Below, piece by piece: positions 1 through 7,373 of a stretch of 9,387 nucleotides of DNA. The notes under the pieces were generated by a model. The model saw only the letters and a list, made by a program, of their open reading frames with translations. It was not told the DNA's origin and searched no databases. Source of the stretch: Spirochaetia bacterium (GTDB lineage: Bacteria > Spirochaetota > UBA4802 > UBA5550); contig JAITPE010000088.1 in assembly GCA_031289575.1 (NCBI GenBank), positions 1 through 9,387 on the forward strand, given 5' to 3'. The position numbers were made by a program, and so were the translations under genes. Within the stretch, counting starts at the first letter, position 1, and each line of letters begins with the position of its first letter.

Positions 1-1
1 A

Positions 2-58
2 TTTAAAGCGGCTGACTCTCTCTCACATAGTGCTCTCATAGAAAAAATTATAAAATAA
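2..58 (+). CDS. Possible 3' end of an upstream gene (partial)
   Basis: Read from base 2, this stretch is open for 18 codons and ends in TAA at 56-58. The translated tail (FKAADSLSHSALIEKIIK) has a plausible amphipathic C-terminal helix character. The gene's body lies outside the window, so no family can be named. The call is weak because such a short open stretch can arise by chance; another frame is open to a TAG at 39-41, and the minus strand also has a short open stretch. If real, it ends 55 bp before the modA-like gene on the same strand. Confidence 0.3.
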   Translation, partial: FKAADSLSHSALIEKIIK

Positions 59-59
59 T

Positions 60-93
60 TTGACTTAGTCTTATAAATTTATTATTTTATAAT
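60..93 (+). promoter_or_regulatory. Putative promoter upstream of the modA-like gene
   Basis: TTGACT at 60-65 is a good -35 match. With a 17-bp spacer it pairs with TATTTT at 83-88 (4 of 6). A better -10 hexamer, TATAAT, lies at 88-93 but would need a 22-bp spacer from TTGACT, or the poor -35 TTAGTC at 65-70. The whole region is AT-rich. The predicted start site would be about 95-100, inside the inverted repeat described separately. The exact element pair is uncertain. Confidence 0.35.
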
Positions 94-115
94 GAATTAC
101 TGGAGGGTAATTCAT
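92..115 (+). promoter_or_regulatory. Perfect 9-bp inverted repeat presenting the Shine-Dalgarno in its loop
   Basis: Bases 92-100 (ATGAATTAC) and 107-115 (GTAATTCAT) are exact reverse complements, separated by the hexanucleotide TGGAGG at 101-106. The loop is the Shine-Dalgarno sequence of the modA-like gene, and the 3' arm includes the first two bases of its ATG (114-116). In RNA this would be a hairpin offering the Shine-Dalgarno while pairing the start codon. If transcription starts inside the repeat, it could instead be a DNA operator. The geometry is seen directly; any function is inferred. Confidence 0.5.
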
Positions 116-881
116 GAAACTATTTGAGAAAGCCGCACAAATTTTTATTGTAACAATGATCGTTGTTTTCTGCTTGGCTTGTACGCAGTATAAAATCAGT
201 ATAACTTCGGTATCTTCGGGAAGAGATGTATTGCGTGAACTTGTCACCGAGTACAGAATAGATAACCCCAAGGCCGAGGTCAGAATGCGCTTCGGAGGCG
301 CGGGCAGCGTCTTTGACTCTGTTAATGTGGCCCGGGACGATACGAATATCATTCTTATTGTAAACTCCGACTGGCTCAACACCCTTGTAAATACACATAA
401 ACTCAAAGATGGAACGGTATCTCAATTCGGCAAAAACTCTCTCGTTCTTGTGGGCTCCAGATACGCCGCCGTCAACAAAATGGAAAAACCGACCGATCTT
501 GTTCAAGTGCTCGCAAATGACCAATTGGCTACGGGAAATCCGGCAACGGTTTCGTTCGGCAGGAGCGCTATTGATATCCTTAAATATTATAACATGTATG
601 AAGAGCTGAAAGGCAAATTAGAATTTTTCGACAGCGCCAAGAACAACCTTCAGGCTGTGGAGACATCTCAGACAAACTACGGCATAATCTTTAAAACAGA
701 CGCCATGATATCATCTGATGTAAAGACGGTATATACATTTCCTCAGGAATCATATAATCAGATTGTATACACAATAGCGGGCGTAACCGAAACTTACAAC
801 AGCGCCTGCGAAAAGTTCCTGAAATTTGTCCGCTCGGAAACAGCGAAGCAGATAATCGAACAGTACGGGTTCGACCTTTAG
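114..881 (+). CDS. modA: ModA-like (molybdate-type) substrate-binding lipoprotein
   Basis: This is a 255-residue extracytoplasmic binding protein of the ModA family, which delivers molybdate or tungstate to an ABC permease. Residues 1-22 form a signal peptide with a hydrophobic core, and Cys23 follows Cys-Leu-Ala, a relaxed lipobox that suggests a lipid-anchored protein. Family landmarks in order are SVSSGRDVL (32-40), FGGAGS (60-65), FGKNSLVLV (105-113), the TGNP segment (140-143), GIIFKTDA (190-197) and a C-terminal YGFDL. Several ligand-site positions differ from typical ModA: the usual PADxFISA segment reads DDTNIILIVN (75-84), and VPAG reads VSFG (146-149). The start has a GGAGG Shine-Dalgarno at 102-106. 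No modB or modC follows, so the permease must be elsewhere or absent. The fold assignment is firm; the ligand is less certain. Confidence 0.78.
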   Translation: MKLFEKAAQIFIVTMIVVFCLACTQYKISITSVSSGRDVLRELVTEYRIDNPKAEVRMRFGGAGSVFDSVNVARDDTNIILIVNSDWLNTLVNTHKLKDGTVSQFGKNSLVLVGSRYAAVNKMEKPTDLVQVLANDQLATGNPATVSFGRSAIDILKYYNMYEELKGKLEFFDSAKNNLQAVETSQTNYGIIFKTDAMISSDVKTVYTFPQESYNQIVYTIAGVTETYNSACEKFLKFVRSETAKQIIEQYGFDL

Positions 882-924
882 GCCGCGGGTACAAAACAAC
901 AGGCTGGAAACTATTATAAGAGAG

Positions 925-1449
925 ATGACAAGTAAGATGTTATTTAAGCATAAAGAAATGTCCTTCCATAAGGATAAAGTAGAGGATGAATTTCGAAATC
1001 AAATGGGAATAATAAACTATAATCTACTTAAAATCTTTTGTTTTAAATCAGATGAGTATCATAATCGTTGGGAAGATGAGATTGCTAAGTATATTCGCAA
1101 GGTACTGTTTAAATGCAATAATGTGAAAGTAAGAAAGGGTAAACTGGATGCAAAAGTAATTAAAGGGATTCTGTACGATCACTTTAATTGTTTAACAGAC
1201 GATATAGACAAGCTTTATAAAGACAAAGACTATTCGGACCATGAAAGAGTTACTGAACATTGGGCAGTAGCTGATGAATATTGCAATAGATTTGTAGTGC
1301 CCATGTTAACGAGTATGATAGATATTATAGCTCCATTATTCTGGTATAAAAATAAGGATGAAGAATGGGATAAGGCGGAGCAAATTACAAGCCGGCTCTG
1401 TAGAATTATGAAAGAAGAAAAATTGAACTTTGCCGAGGTGGAAGGTTGA
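925..1449 (+). CDS. Hypothetical protein, AT-rich, family not recognised
   Basis: The gene encodes 174 residues, rich in Lys, Glu, Asp, Tyr and Ile, with no signal peptide or clear membrane segment. It looks largely helical and cytoplasmic. It has Cys residues but no paired zinc-binding motif, and I recognise no family. The more hydrophobic stretch is near residues 124-140 (RFVVPMLTSMIDIIAPL). ATG at 925 has a purine-rich AAGAGAG directly against it with almost no spacing; the in-frame ATG at 937 gives a more usual distance and is an alternative start. A TATTAT at 912-917 could be a -10 element producing a nearly leaderless message, but no good -35 accompanies it. Base composition is clearly lower in G+C than modA or dnaK. 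Its last 44 bp overlap the 3' end of the opposing DUF1848 gene. Confidence 0.6.
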   Translation: MTSKMLFKHKEMSFHKDKVEDEFRNQMGIINYNLLKIFCFKSDEYHNRWEDEIAKYIRKVLFKCNNVKVRKGKLDAKVIKGILYDHFNCLTDDIDKLYKDKDYSDHERVTEHWAVADEYCNRFVVPMLTSMIDIIAPLFWYKNKDEEWDKAEQITSRLCRIMKEEKLNFAEVEG

Positions 1450-2329
1450 AGATGTCATTGCTATCATCTTCGCCAATCAACAAAAGAGACAATGGGTTGT
1501 GCTTAAGCGCATTCTTTTCTACAATATTTTGGCTGTAATTGGCATAGCAATATAAACACCCATTTTGACAGGAATTATACGCTCCGATATCAATGCCGGC
1601 AATACAACCGCATTCAAGCCGCTGATTTTTATCTTTCGCAGCTTCAAGATTATAGCCGGTTATTTTTGAGATCAGCCTATCATCTATGCAGCGGGCATGC
1701 GAAATGCCATATTTTGATAAATCAATACCCTCGGCGCAGGTGTCTATTTGAAAACCATTGTTTTTTGCAATATTTGAGAGATTTTCGGCAATGGTATTTT
1801 TTTCATCAACAGTAATGTCTCTAACGTTCAGATATTTTATATTGTTATCTATTTTTTTATAAAAATCAATAAAACTGAATATTACTTTTTCTGTGTATCC
1901 TTTTAATTTACGGGCTGTTTCGCCAAACCGGTTAATGTGATATGCGATTGTATATTTATTGTTAAGCAATATTGGATCATACCGCCATATGACCCGCCGC
2001 GGGCCTATCTGTTCCGCCAATCTTAAGAAGGTCTCTATAATTTTTGAGCCTGGTGGTAATTTAGTTTCAATATCATCCGAATACGAATTTAGAGTGAATT
2101 GAAAATAGTAATGATAATCTTTCATGAAAGATAATTTGTCAAGCATCGGCTTGGGATTCTTACTCCAAAATACAATGCAATCAACAACATCCGGCGACAG
2201 GTTAATTTTGCTTATTTGGCGGGCATTCATAGGGTTTCGTACATGAACAATACCTTCCCTGATTCGGTTAAAAAACCATTCAGAATAATAAGCGGGAATA
2301 TCCGTCCTTCTGCTTGCGCTAATAATCAT
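1406..2329 (-). CDS. DUF1848 family protein with a radical-SAM-like C-terminal cysteine motif
   Basis: This 307-residue protein matches the DUF1848 family (about 280-310 residues), whose biochemical role I do not know. Recognisable blocks are MIISASRRTDIPAYYSEWF (1-19), VRNPMN (30-35), DCIVFWSKNPKPML (50-63), FQFTLNSY (76-83), RRVIWRYDPILL (111-122), DTCAEGIDLS (196-205) and the cysteine-rich end CGCIAGIDIGAYNSCQNGC (240-258) followed by LYCYAN. Cys254, Cys258 and Cys261 have the CxxxCxxC spacing of the [4Fe-4S] site of radical SAM enzymes; Cys198, Cys214, Cys240 and Cys242 could bind a further metal. The start codon (complement of 2327-2329) has AGGA at 2337-2340, seven bases away. The gene is AT-rich and faces away from hrcA. 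Residues 295-307 lie wholly within the overlap with the opposing gene and look unlike the family's usual end. Confidence 0.85.
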   Translation of the reverse strand: MIISASRRTDIPAYYSEWFFNRIREGIVHVRNPMNARQISKINLSPDVVDCIVFWSKNPKPMLDKLSFMKDYHYYFQFTLNSYSDDIETKLPPGSKIIETFLRLAEQIGPRRVIWRYDPILLNNKYTIAYHINRFGETARKLKGYTEKVIFSFIDFYKKIDNNIKYLNVRDITVDEKNTIAENLSNIAKNNGFQIDTCAEGIDLSKYGISHARCIDDRLISKITGYNLEAAKDKNQRLECGCIAGIDIGAYNSCQNGCLYCYANYSQNIVEKNALKHNPLSLLLIGEDDSNDIFNLPPRQSSIFLLS

Positions 2330-2457
2330 GGTATTTTCCTGTAATCAAAAAATACATTTTTAGTTACGGATATTTTTAAAGACGGTGGGGCATGCGTGTC
2401 AAGAAGATTTTTTTGCGGTGTTTATTCTTCCAAAACTTATTTCTGCCTTTTTTTCTT

Positions 2458-2514
2458 AAAAAAACAAAAAAAGTCTTGCCAGCGCTTGACAGGAGTTTAT
2501 TTTTTGTATACATT
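2458..2514 (+). promoter_or_regulatory. hrcA operon promoter with upstream A-tract
   Basis: TTGACA at 2486-2491 is a consensus -35. A 17-bp spacer leads to TACATT at 2509-2514 (4 of 6 to TATAAT); TATACA at 2507-2512 is an alternative with 15 bp. The A-rich run at 2458-2473 lies roughly 48-63 bases upstream of the expected start, where an UP element would contact the RNA polymerase alpha subunits. The predicted start, near 2521, falls inside the CIRCE operator, so HrcA binding would block the promoter. Confidence 0.75.
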
Positions 2515-2545
2515 ATTAGCACTCAATACTAATGAGTGCTAATAA
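2513..2545 (+). promoter_or_regulatory. CIRCE operator (HrcA binding site), extended arms
   Basis: TTAGCACTC at 2516-2524, a 9-base spacer (AATACTAAT) and GAGTGCTAA at 2534-2542 match the canonical CIRCE element exactly. Pairing continues three bases outward on each side, giving perfect 12-bp arms (2513-2524 and 2534-2545). HrcA binds this element and represses class I heat-shock operons; GroEL keeps HrcA active. Its position over the transcription start, and 18 bases ahead of hrcA, indicates autoregulation of hrcA-grpE-dnaK-dnaJ. Confidence 0.97.
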
Positions 2546-2562
2546 CCAAGAAGGCTTATGCC

Positions 2563-3606
2563 ATGGAAACATTAAAAGACAGATTGCTGGATGAAAGAGA
2601 ATCCGCCATACTCACCGCCCTTGTCTACGATTATATCGAGACAGGCAAACCGGTGGGCTCGCGTTCCTTTGTCCAAAAGTATCAGTTTTCCATTTCTCCG
2701 GCTACCATGCGGAATGTAATGGCCGATCTGGAACAGCTTGGCTACCTGCAGCAGCCTCATTCTTCGGCGGGACGAATCCCTACCGATATGGGCTACCGCT
2801 ATTATGTTGATTCTCTTCTGGAGAAGTACAGTTCCTTTGACGGCGATGTGCAGGTAAAAGAGGATGTTCTATCAAAAGAGGTGCAGTTCGAAAAGCTCTT
2901 TGATTCCGTCACAAGAATGCTTTCCAGCGCCTCCCGTTACGCCGGGGTCATGCTTACGCCCTCGCCGTATTTTGCTGTGGTGAAGAGAATAGAGCTTGTG
3001 CCTCTCGATTCAAGGGACGTTTTGGTTATCATGGTCGGGCGCACCGGAATGGTTTTCACAAGAAAGGTTAGAATATCAGCCACTTTAACCTATGATTCGC
3101 TCTATGAATTTTCCAAGTATTTGAACAGCGAACTGTGCGGGTACGCTCTTCAGGAAATAAAGGAAACGGTAATCAAGGAACTTCGCTCCGCGCAGATGCA
3201 AAGCAGCAATAACATGGCCCTTGACATAGCCGAGCTCAGCTTTGTCGGCGAAACCGATTCCATGCTGCGCATAGACGGCATAGAGAATCTCTTGAAAATT
3301 CCGGAAATGGTTGAAAAAGAGCATCTCGACAGTCTCCTTCATATAATCGAGGAGAAGAACATCCTCAAGGATATCCTTGGGCTTGCTATGCAGCTTGACG
3401 GCATACAAACGATGATCGGCAACGAGATCGAAAGCGTGTATGTACGGGGCTGCAGCATTGTGACAACTCCCTATAAAATAGGGAACAAGAATGTGGGCGT
3501 CATAGGCGTCTTGGGCCCCACGCGCATGGATTACGAAAAGGTTGTTCCGCTTGTGGATTATACCGGAAGGGTAGTGTCGGATTTGCTTACAAATATGTCA
3601 AAATGA
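2563..3606 (+). CDS. hrcA: Heat-inducible transcription repressor HrcA
   Basis: The product is the 347-residue repressor of CIRCE-controlled heat-shock genes, acting as a cytoplasmic dimer. Residues 1-80 form the winged-helix DNA-binding domain: LDERESAILTALVYDYIETG (9-28), the recognition region SPATMRNVMADLEQLGYL (45-62) and the wing and linker PHSSAGRIPTDMGYRYYV (65-82). The rest is the GAF-like dimerisation and inserted domain, ending in the typical IGVLGPTRMDYEKVVPLVDY block. I chose ATG at 2563 because AAGAAGG (2548-2554) lies eight bases upstream and the length fits the family. The in-frame GTG at 2536 lies inside CIRCE and is unlikely. It is the first gene of the operon, 29 bp before grpE, and should repress its own transcription. 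Confidence 0.96.
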   Translation: METLKDRLLDERESAILTALVYDYIETGKPVGSRSFVQKYQFSISPATMRNVMADLEQLGYLQQPHSSAGRIPTDMGYRYYVDSLLEKYSSFDGDVQVKEDVLSKEVQFEKLFDSVTRMLSSASRYAGVMLTPSPYFAVVKRIELVPLDSRDVLVIMVGRTGMVFTRKVRISATLTYDSLYEFSKYLNSELCGYALQEIKETVIKELRSAQMQSSNNMALDIAELSFVGETDSMLRIDGIENLLKIPEMVEKEHLDSLLHIIEEKNILKDILGLAMQLDGIQTMIGNEIESVYVRGCSIVTTPYKIGNKNVGVIGVLGPTRMDYEKVVPLVDYTGRVVSDLLTNMSK

Positions 3607-3635
3607 TATAAACGTATAGACTTGTGGAGAGTGTA

Positions 3636-4277
3636 ATGACAAAAGACAAAAAATATCACGAAGATTTGTCTGATGGCGTCTCGGAGGAAGAATGCAAGAT
3701 TGAGGACGAGAACGCCGCGGCCCCGGAAAACCCCGAGGCCGAACCAAGGGACGATGAGGCTTTGGAAAAACTGCAGGCCGAGCTTGCCGCGGCAAAAGAC
3801 CTGCTCCTGCGCAGGCAGGCCGATTTTGACAATTACAAAAAGCGCATGGCCAAGCTGCAGGATGACAACAGAAAACTTGCTCTCAGGGACATAGCGGCCG
3901 GCATCGTTGAAATAAACGATGATTTACTGAGAGCCATAGACGCGGCCGCCGTTATTTCAGACGAGAACGGCCAAAAGGATGTGAATGATTCCTTTGTTCA
4001 GGGCGTTTCGATGATATCGAAACGCATCGAATCGCTTCTTGAAAAGTACGGAGTCGTGGAAATAGACGCGCTGAATCAAGAGTTCGACCCCAATCTTCAC
4101 GAGGCCATAGAAATGGGGACCGGAGAGGTTGAGCGCGACACAGTGACATTTGTTCACCAGAAGGGGTATCTCATGAATGATCTCCTTCTCAGGAGCGCCA
4201 AGGTTAAGGTAACTAAGCCCGAAAGAAAAGATGAAAAAAAACCAAGCGAAGCCGAAGAGGCTTTAGAATTACAATAA
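3636..4277 (+). CDS. grpE: GrpE, nucleotide exchange factor for DnaK
   Basis: GrpE releases ADP from DnaK so that the chaperone can rebind ATP and let go of its substrate; it works as a cytoplasmic dimer. The 213-residue product has an acidic, disordered N-terminus (about 1-42), a long coiled-coil helix including LLLRRQADFDNYKKRM (56-71) and the C-terminal beta domain with the signature FDPNLHEAIEM (150-160) and QKGYLMNDLLLRSAKVKV (175-192), followed by a charged tail. ATG at 3636 is preferred because GGAGAG (3626-3631) sits just upstream. An in-frame GTG at 3624 would add only four residues and lose that site. It lies 29 bp after hrcA and 15 bp before dnaK. Confidence 0.95.
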   Translation: MTKDKKYHEDLSDGVSEEECKIEDENAAAPENPEAEPRDDEALEKLQAELAAAKDLLLRRQADFDNYKKRMAKLQDDNRKLALRDIAAGIVEINDDLLRAIDAAAVISDENGQKDVNDSFVQGVSMISKRIESLLEKYGVVEIDALNQEFDPNLHEAIEMGTGEVERDTVTFVHQKGYLMNDLLLRSAKVKVTKPERKDEKKPSEAEEALELQ

Positions 4278-4292
4278 AAGGAGACTTGTACA

Positions 4293-6212
4293 ATGAGCAA
4301 AATAATAGGAATAGATCTGGGAACGACAAACTCATGCGTTGCCGTTATGTCCGGAGGGGAACCGGTTGTCATTCAAAACGCCGAGGGGCAGAGAACAACC
4401 CCTTCTATCGTAGCCTTTAATGACAAGGGAGAACGCCTTGTCGGACAGACTGCCAAGAACCAGATAATAACAAACCCTGAGAACACCATACGTTCGATCA
4501 AACGTTTTATGGGAATAAGCAGCAGCGAGATAGACAGGGAAAAGAAGATGGTGCCCTATCAGGTTGAGGGCGACGGCAAGGGGGGCATTGTTGTAAAAAC
4601 TGTTGCCGGAGATTTTTCGCCGCAGGAAATTTCGGCCAGAATTTTGCAAAAGATGAAACAGACTGCCGAGGATTTTCTCGGAGAGCCGGTAAGCAAGGCC
4701 GTTGTAACCGTTCCGGCCTATTTTAACGACGCACAGCGTCAGGCTACAAAGGATGCCGGAAAAATAGCCGGCCTTGAGGTGGAACGCATCATCAATGAAC
4801 CTACGGCCGCGGCCTTAGCCTACGGCCTTGACAAGAACAAGAATAATGAAAAAATAGCCGTGTACGACCTTGGAGGCGGAACGTTTGATATTTCTATCCT
4901 TGAACTTGGCGACGGAGTATTTGAGGTAAAGTCAACAAACGGAAATACCCATCTCGGCGGCGATGACTTCGACCAGCGCATAATGGAATGGCTGATTAGC
5001 GAGTTCAAGAAACAGACGGGCATTGATGTATCCACCGATAAGATGGCCCTGCAGCGATTGAAGGAATCGGCGGAGAAAGCCAAGATTGAGCTTTCCGGAA
5101 AAATGCAGACCGAGATAAACATTCCGTTCCTGACAGCCGACCAGTCGGGCCCTAAACATCTTGTGGTTACTCTCTCCCGCTCCAAGTTCGAGCAGCTTGT
5201 GGATGACCTCATAGCCGCGACAAAACAGCCCTGCCAACAGGCCATCGAGGACGCCGGTTTAACGGCCGGTGATATCGATGAGGTAATTCTGGTTGGCGGC
5301 TCGACAAGAATCCCGGCCGTACAGGAACTTGTAAAACAGATATTCGGCAAGGAACCGCATAGAGGAGTCAATCCCGATGAGGTTGTCGCGGTGGGAGCTT
5401 CGGTTCAGGGCGGAGTTTTGGCCGGAGATGTAAACGATGTTCTTCTTCTTGATGTTACCCCGCTCTCGCTTGGAATCGAAACCTTGGGCGGCGTCATGAC
5501 AAGGCTCATCGAAAGGAACACAACCATCCCGACAAGAAAGGGGCAGGTTTTTTCAACCGCGGCCGATAATCAGCCGGCTGTTTCCATTCATGTTCTCCAG
5601 GGCGAACGCGAGCTGGCCTCCCAGAACAGAACGCTTGGACGCTTCGACCTGACCGACATTCCGCCCGCGCCCAGAGGAGTCCCGCAGATTGAGGTTACCT
5701 TTGACATAGACGCCAACGGTATAGTTCATGTGTCGGCAAAGGATTTGGGAACGGGCAAGGAACAGAAAATAACAATAGAATCATCGAGCGGCCTGAGCGA
5801 TGATGAAATAGAAAGAATGGTCAAGGACGCCGAGTCTCACGCCGAAGAGGATAAGAAGGCGAAAATGCTCATTGAGGCAAAGAACGAGGCCGACACCCTT
5901 ATATATTCAACCGAAAAAATGCTCAGGGACAACAGCGACAAGATTGAGTCCGGGGAAAAGGCATCCATTGAATCCGCCATTGAGTCATTAAAGTCGGCCG
6001 TTGACGCCAATGATCTCAACCGTATCAACGAGGCCAAGTCCAAGCTGGAACAGTCTTCTCACGCTTTCGCGCAGAGGATATACCAGCAGACAGCGCAGCA
6101 GGGAGGCGCTCCCGGAGCTTCGGGCCCCGGACCTTCGCAGGGCGAACCGGAAAAGCCGGCCGAGGAAGTATATGATGCCGATTATGAAGTTGTTGACGAC
6201 GACAAAAAGTAG
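4293..6212 (+). CDS. dnaK: Chaperone protein DnaK (Hsp70)
   Basis: DnaK is the ATP-driven Hsp70 that binds exposed hydrophobic segments of unfolded proteins in the cytoplasm, assisted by DnaJ and GrpE. The 639-residue length is normal. The nucleotide-binding domain shows [15 protein letters not shown] (5-19), [13 protein letters not shown] (168-180), [15 protein letters not shown] (191-205) with the autophosphorylation-type Thr197, and [15 protein letters not shown] (332-346). The interdomain linker is [10 protein letters not shown] (381-390), followed by the substrate-binding beta domain and helical lid. The C-terminus is acidic ([13 protein letters not shown]), in the usual place of the tail that engages partners. 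AAAAGGAG, overlapping the grpE stop region at 4276-4283, is a strong Shine-Dalgarno nine bases from ATG. I see no frame disruption and no missing catalytic residue. Confidence 0.99.
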   Translation: MSKIIGIDLGTTNSCVAVMSGGEPVVIQNAEGQRTTPSIVAFNDKGERLVGQTAKNQIITNPENTIRSIKRFMGISSSEIDREKKMVPYQVEGDGKGGIVVKTVAGDFSPQEISARILQKMKQTAEDFLGEPVSKAVVTVPAYFNDAQRQATKDAGKIAGLEVERIINEPTAAALAYGLDKNKNNEKIAVYDLGGGTFDISILELGDGVFEVKSTNGNTHLGGDDFDQRIMEWLISEFKKQTGIDVSTDKMALQRLKESAEKAKIELSGKMQTEINIPFLTADQSGPKHLVVTLSRSKFEQLVDDLIAATKQPCQQAIEDAGLTAGDIDEVILVGGSTRIPAVQELVKQIFGKEPHRGVNPDEVVAVGASVQGGVLAGDVNDVLLLDVTPLSLGIETLGGVMTRLIERNTTIPTRKGQVFSTAADNQPAVSIHVLQGERELASQNRTLGRFDLTDIPPAPRGVPQIEVTFDIDANGIVHVSAKDLGTGKEQKITIESSSGLSDDEIERMVKDAESHAEEDKKAKMLIEAKNEADTLIYSTEKMLRDNSDKIESGEKASIESAIESLKSAVDANDLNRINEAKSKLEQSSHAFAQRIYQQTAQQGGAPGASGPGPSQGEPEKPAEEVYDADYEVVDDDKK

Positions 6213-6245
6213 TATTGTTAATGCGTAACATAGTGAGAGGACAAA

Positions 6246-7331
6246 TTGGCTAAAAGAGACTATTATGAGGTACTGGGTGTTTCAAAAACCGCGGCAGAAC
6301 AGGACTTAAAGCAGGCTTACCGCAAGCTCGCGCTGAAATACCATCCCGATAAAAATAAGGGAAACCCCGAAGCCGAAGAAAAATTCAAAGAAGCGACAGA
6401 GGCCTACGAGGTACTCCGTGATTCCAAGAAGAGAGCGTCCTATGACAAGTTTGGCCACGAGGGCGTAGGCAGTTTCGAGGGCTTCGGAAGAACCGCGTAT
6501 TCCGATTTTTCGGATATATTTGAGGATCTGGGCGGATTTGGAGATATCTTCGGCAGCTTTTTCGGCTCATCCTTCGGCGGGAAGGGCAGAAAACAGGCAA
6601 GGCGCGGGGCCGATATCCAGTACGATCTTCTTGTAACCCTTGAAGAGGCCGCGTTTGGAAAAGAGGCGCAGATAGAGATTCCGCGGCGCGAGGTCTGCGA
6701 CACATGCGGCGGAACCGGTTCAAAAAACGGGTCAAAACCCACAGTATGTCCAATATGCAACGGAAGCGGACAGATTCGGCAAACCCAAGGTTTCTTTTCC
6801 ATAAGCCAGCCCTGTTCGCGCTGTCACGGAGAGGGACACATTGTTACTTCTCCCTGTAAAACATGCGGTGGAAGCGGGCTCATCCAGAAAAAGAGAACGA
6901 TTACGGTCAAGATTCCCGCGGGAGTGGAATCCGGTTCGCGCCTTAAAATAACGGGCGAGGGCGAGCAGGGGCCGAACGGGGGAACAGCAGGCGATCTGTA
7001 TGTTGTTATTCATGTAAAGAAGCATGAAGTCTTTGAAAGGCATGGAGCCGATATAATAAGTCTGATAAACGTACCGTTTCCGACGGTATGCCTCGGAGGA
7101 GAAATTGATGCCCCGACGCTTTCCGGAGGAACAGCCAAAATGAAGATTCCTCCGGCAACCGAGAACGGAGCGGTTTTCCGCTTGAAGGGCAATGGAATAT
7201 CATACCTCGGTTCTTACGGCCGCGGAGACCAGCTTGTCAAGATTAACATCATGGTACCCAAAAAGCTTTCCTCCAAGCAAAGAGAACTTCTGCAAGAGTT
7301 CGCTAAAATATCAGATGAACAGGGCGCTTGA
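6246..7331 (+). CDS. dnaJ: Chaperone protein DnaJ (Hsp40)
   Basis: DnaJ delivers unfolded substrates to DnaK and stimulates its ATPase. The 361-residue protein has every type I domain: a J domain (about 1-70) with HPD at 33-35, a Gly/Phe-rich region (about 71-115), a zinc domain with four CxxCxGxG repeats (Cys 151/154, 168/171, 190/193 and 204/207), and the C-terminal peptide-binding and dimerisation region. The start is TTG at 6246, preceded by GAGAGG (6235-6240) and encoding the expected [11 protein letters not shown]; no in-frame ATG fits. The rare start may lower DnaJ yield relative to DnaK. It follows dnaK by 33 bp and no terminator lies between them, so the two share the CIRCE-controlled transcript. 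Confidence 0.98.
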   Translation: MAKRDYYEVLGVSKTAAEQDLKQAYRKLALKYHPDKNKGNPEAEEKFKEATEAYEVLRDSKKRASYDKFGHEGVGSFEGFGRTAYSDFSDIFEDLGGFGDIFGSFFGSSFGGKGRKQARRGADIQYDLLVTLEEAAFGKEAQIEIPRREVCDTCGGTGSKNGSKPTVCPICNGSGQIRQTQGFFSISQPCSRCHGEGHIVTSPCKTCGGSGLIQKKRTITVKIPAGVESGSRLKITGEGEQGPNGGTAGDLYVVIHVKKHEVFERHGADIISLINVPFPTVCLGGEIDAPTLSGGTAKMKIPPATENGAVFRLKGNGISYLGSYGRGDQLVKINIMVPKKLSSKQRELLQEFAKISDEQGA

Positions 7332-7353
7332 AACCGGCTAAATGAAACAAAAA

Positions 7354-7373
7354 AATTGTAACTTAATTGTAAC
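7354..7373 (+). repeat. 9-bp tandem direct repeat upstream of the sigma factor gene
   Basis: AATTGTAAC occurs at 7354-7362 and again at 7365-7373, with the units offset by 11 bp, about one helical turn. The second copy ends three bases before the sigma factor ATG, filling the place where a Shine-Dalgarno would be expected. Such spacing suits binding of a protein dimer to one DNA face, but no known site is recognised. Confidence 0.55.

Noticed and set aside
2447..2473. T-tract/A-tract inverted repeat as an intrinsic terminator
   Set aside because: The 8-bp arms are almost pure A-T, with only one G-C pair, so the stem would be weak. The A-run is better explained as an upstream promoter element.
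2536..2562. Upstream GTG start for hrcA adding nine residues
   Set aside because: The GTG is inside the CIRCE arm and lacks a Shine-Dalgarno, while ATG at 2563 has AAGAAGG at the right distance and matches the family's N-terminus.
4820..5371. 183-codon open frame on the minus strand inside dnaK
   Set aside because: It lies antisense to strongly conserved dnaK codons, its product (Ser/Pro/Cys-rich) resembles no family, and it is explained by the codon bias of the opposite strand.
6216..6230. TGTTA/TAACA hairpin between dnaK and dnaJ
   Set aside because: Five mostly A-T pairs with a five-base loop are too weak and too common to support a regulatory or terminator call.
6221..6253. Ten-codon open frame overlapping the dnaJ start
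   Set aside because: It has no ribosome-binding site of its own and its length is within chance; the GAGAGG at 6235-6240 serves the dnaJ TTG.
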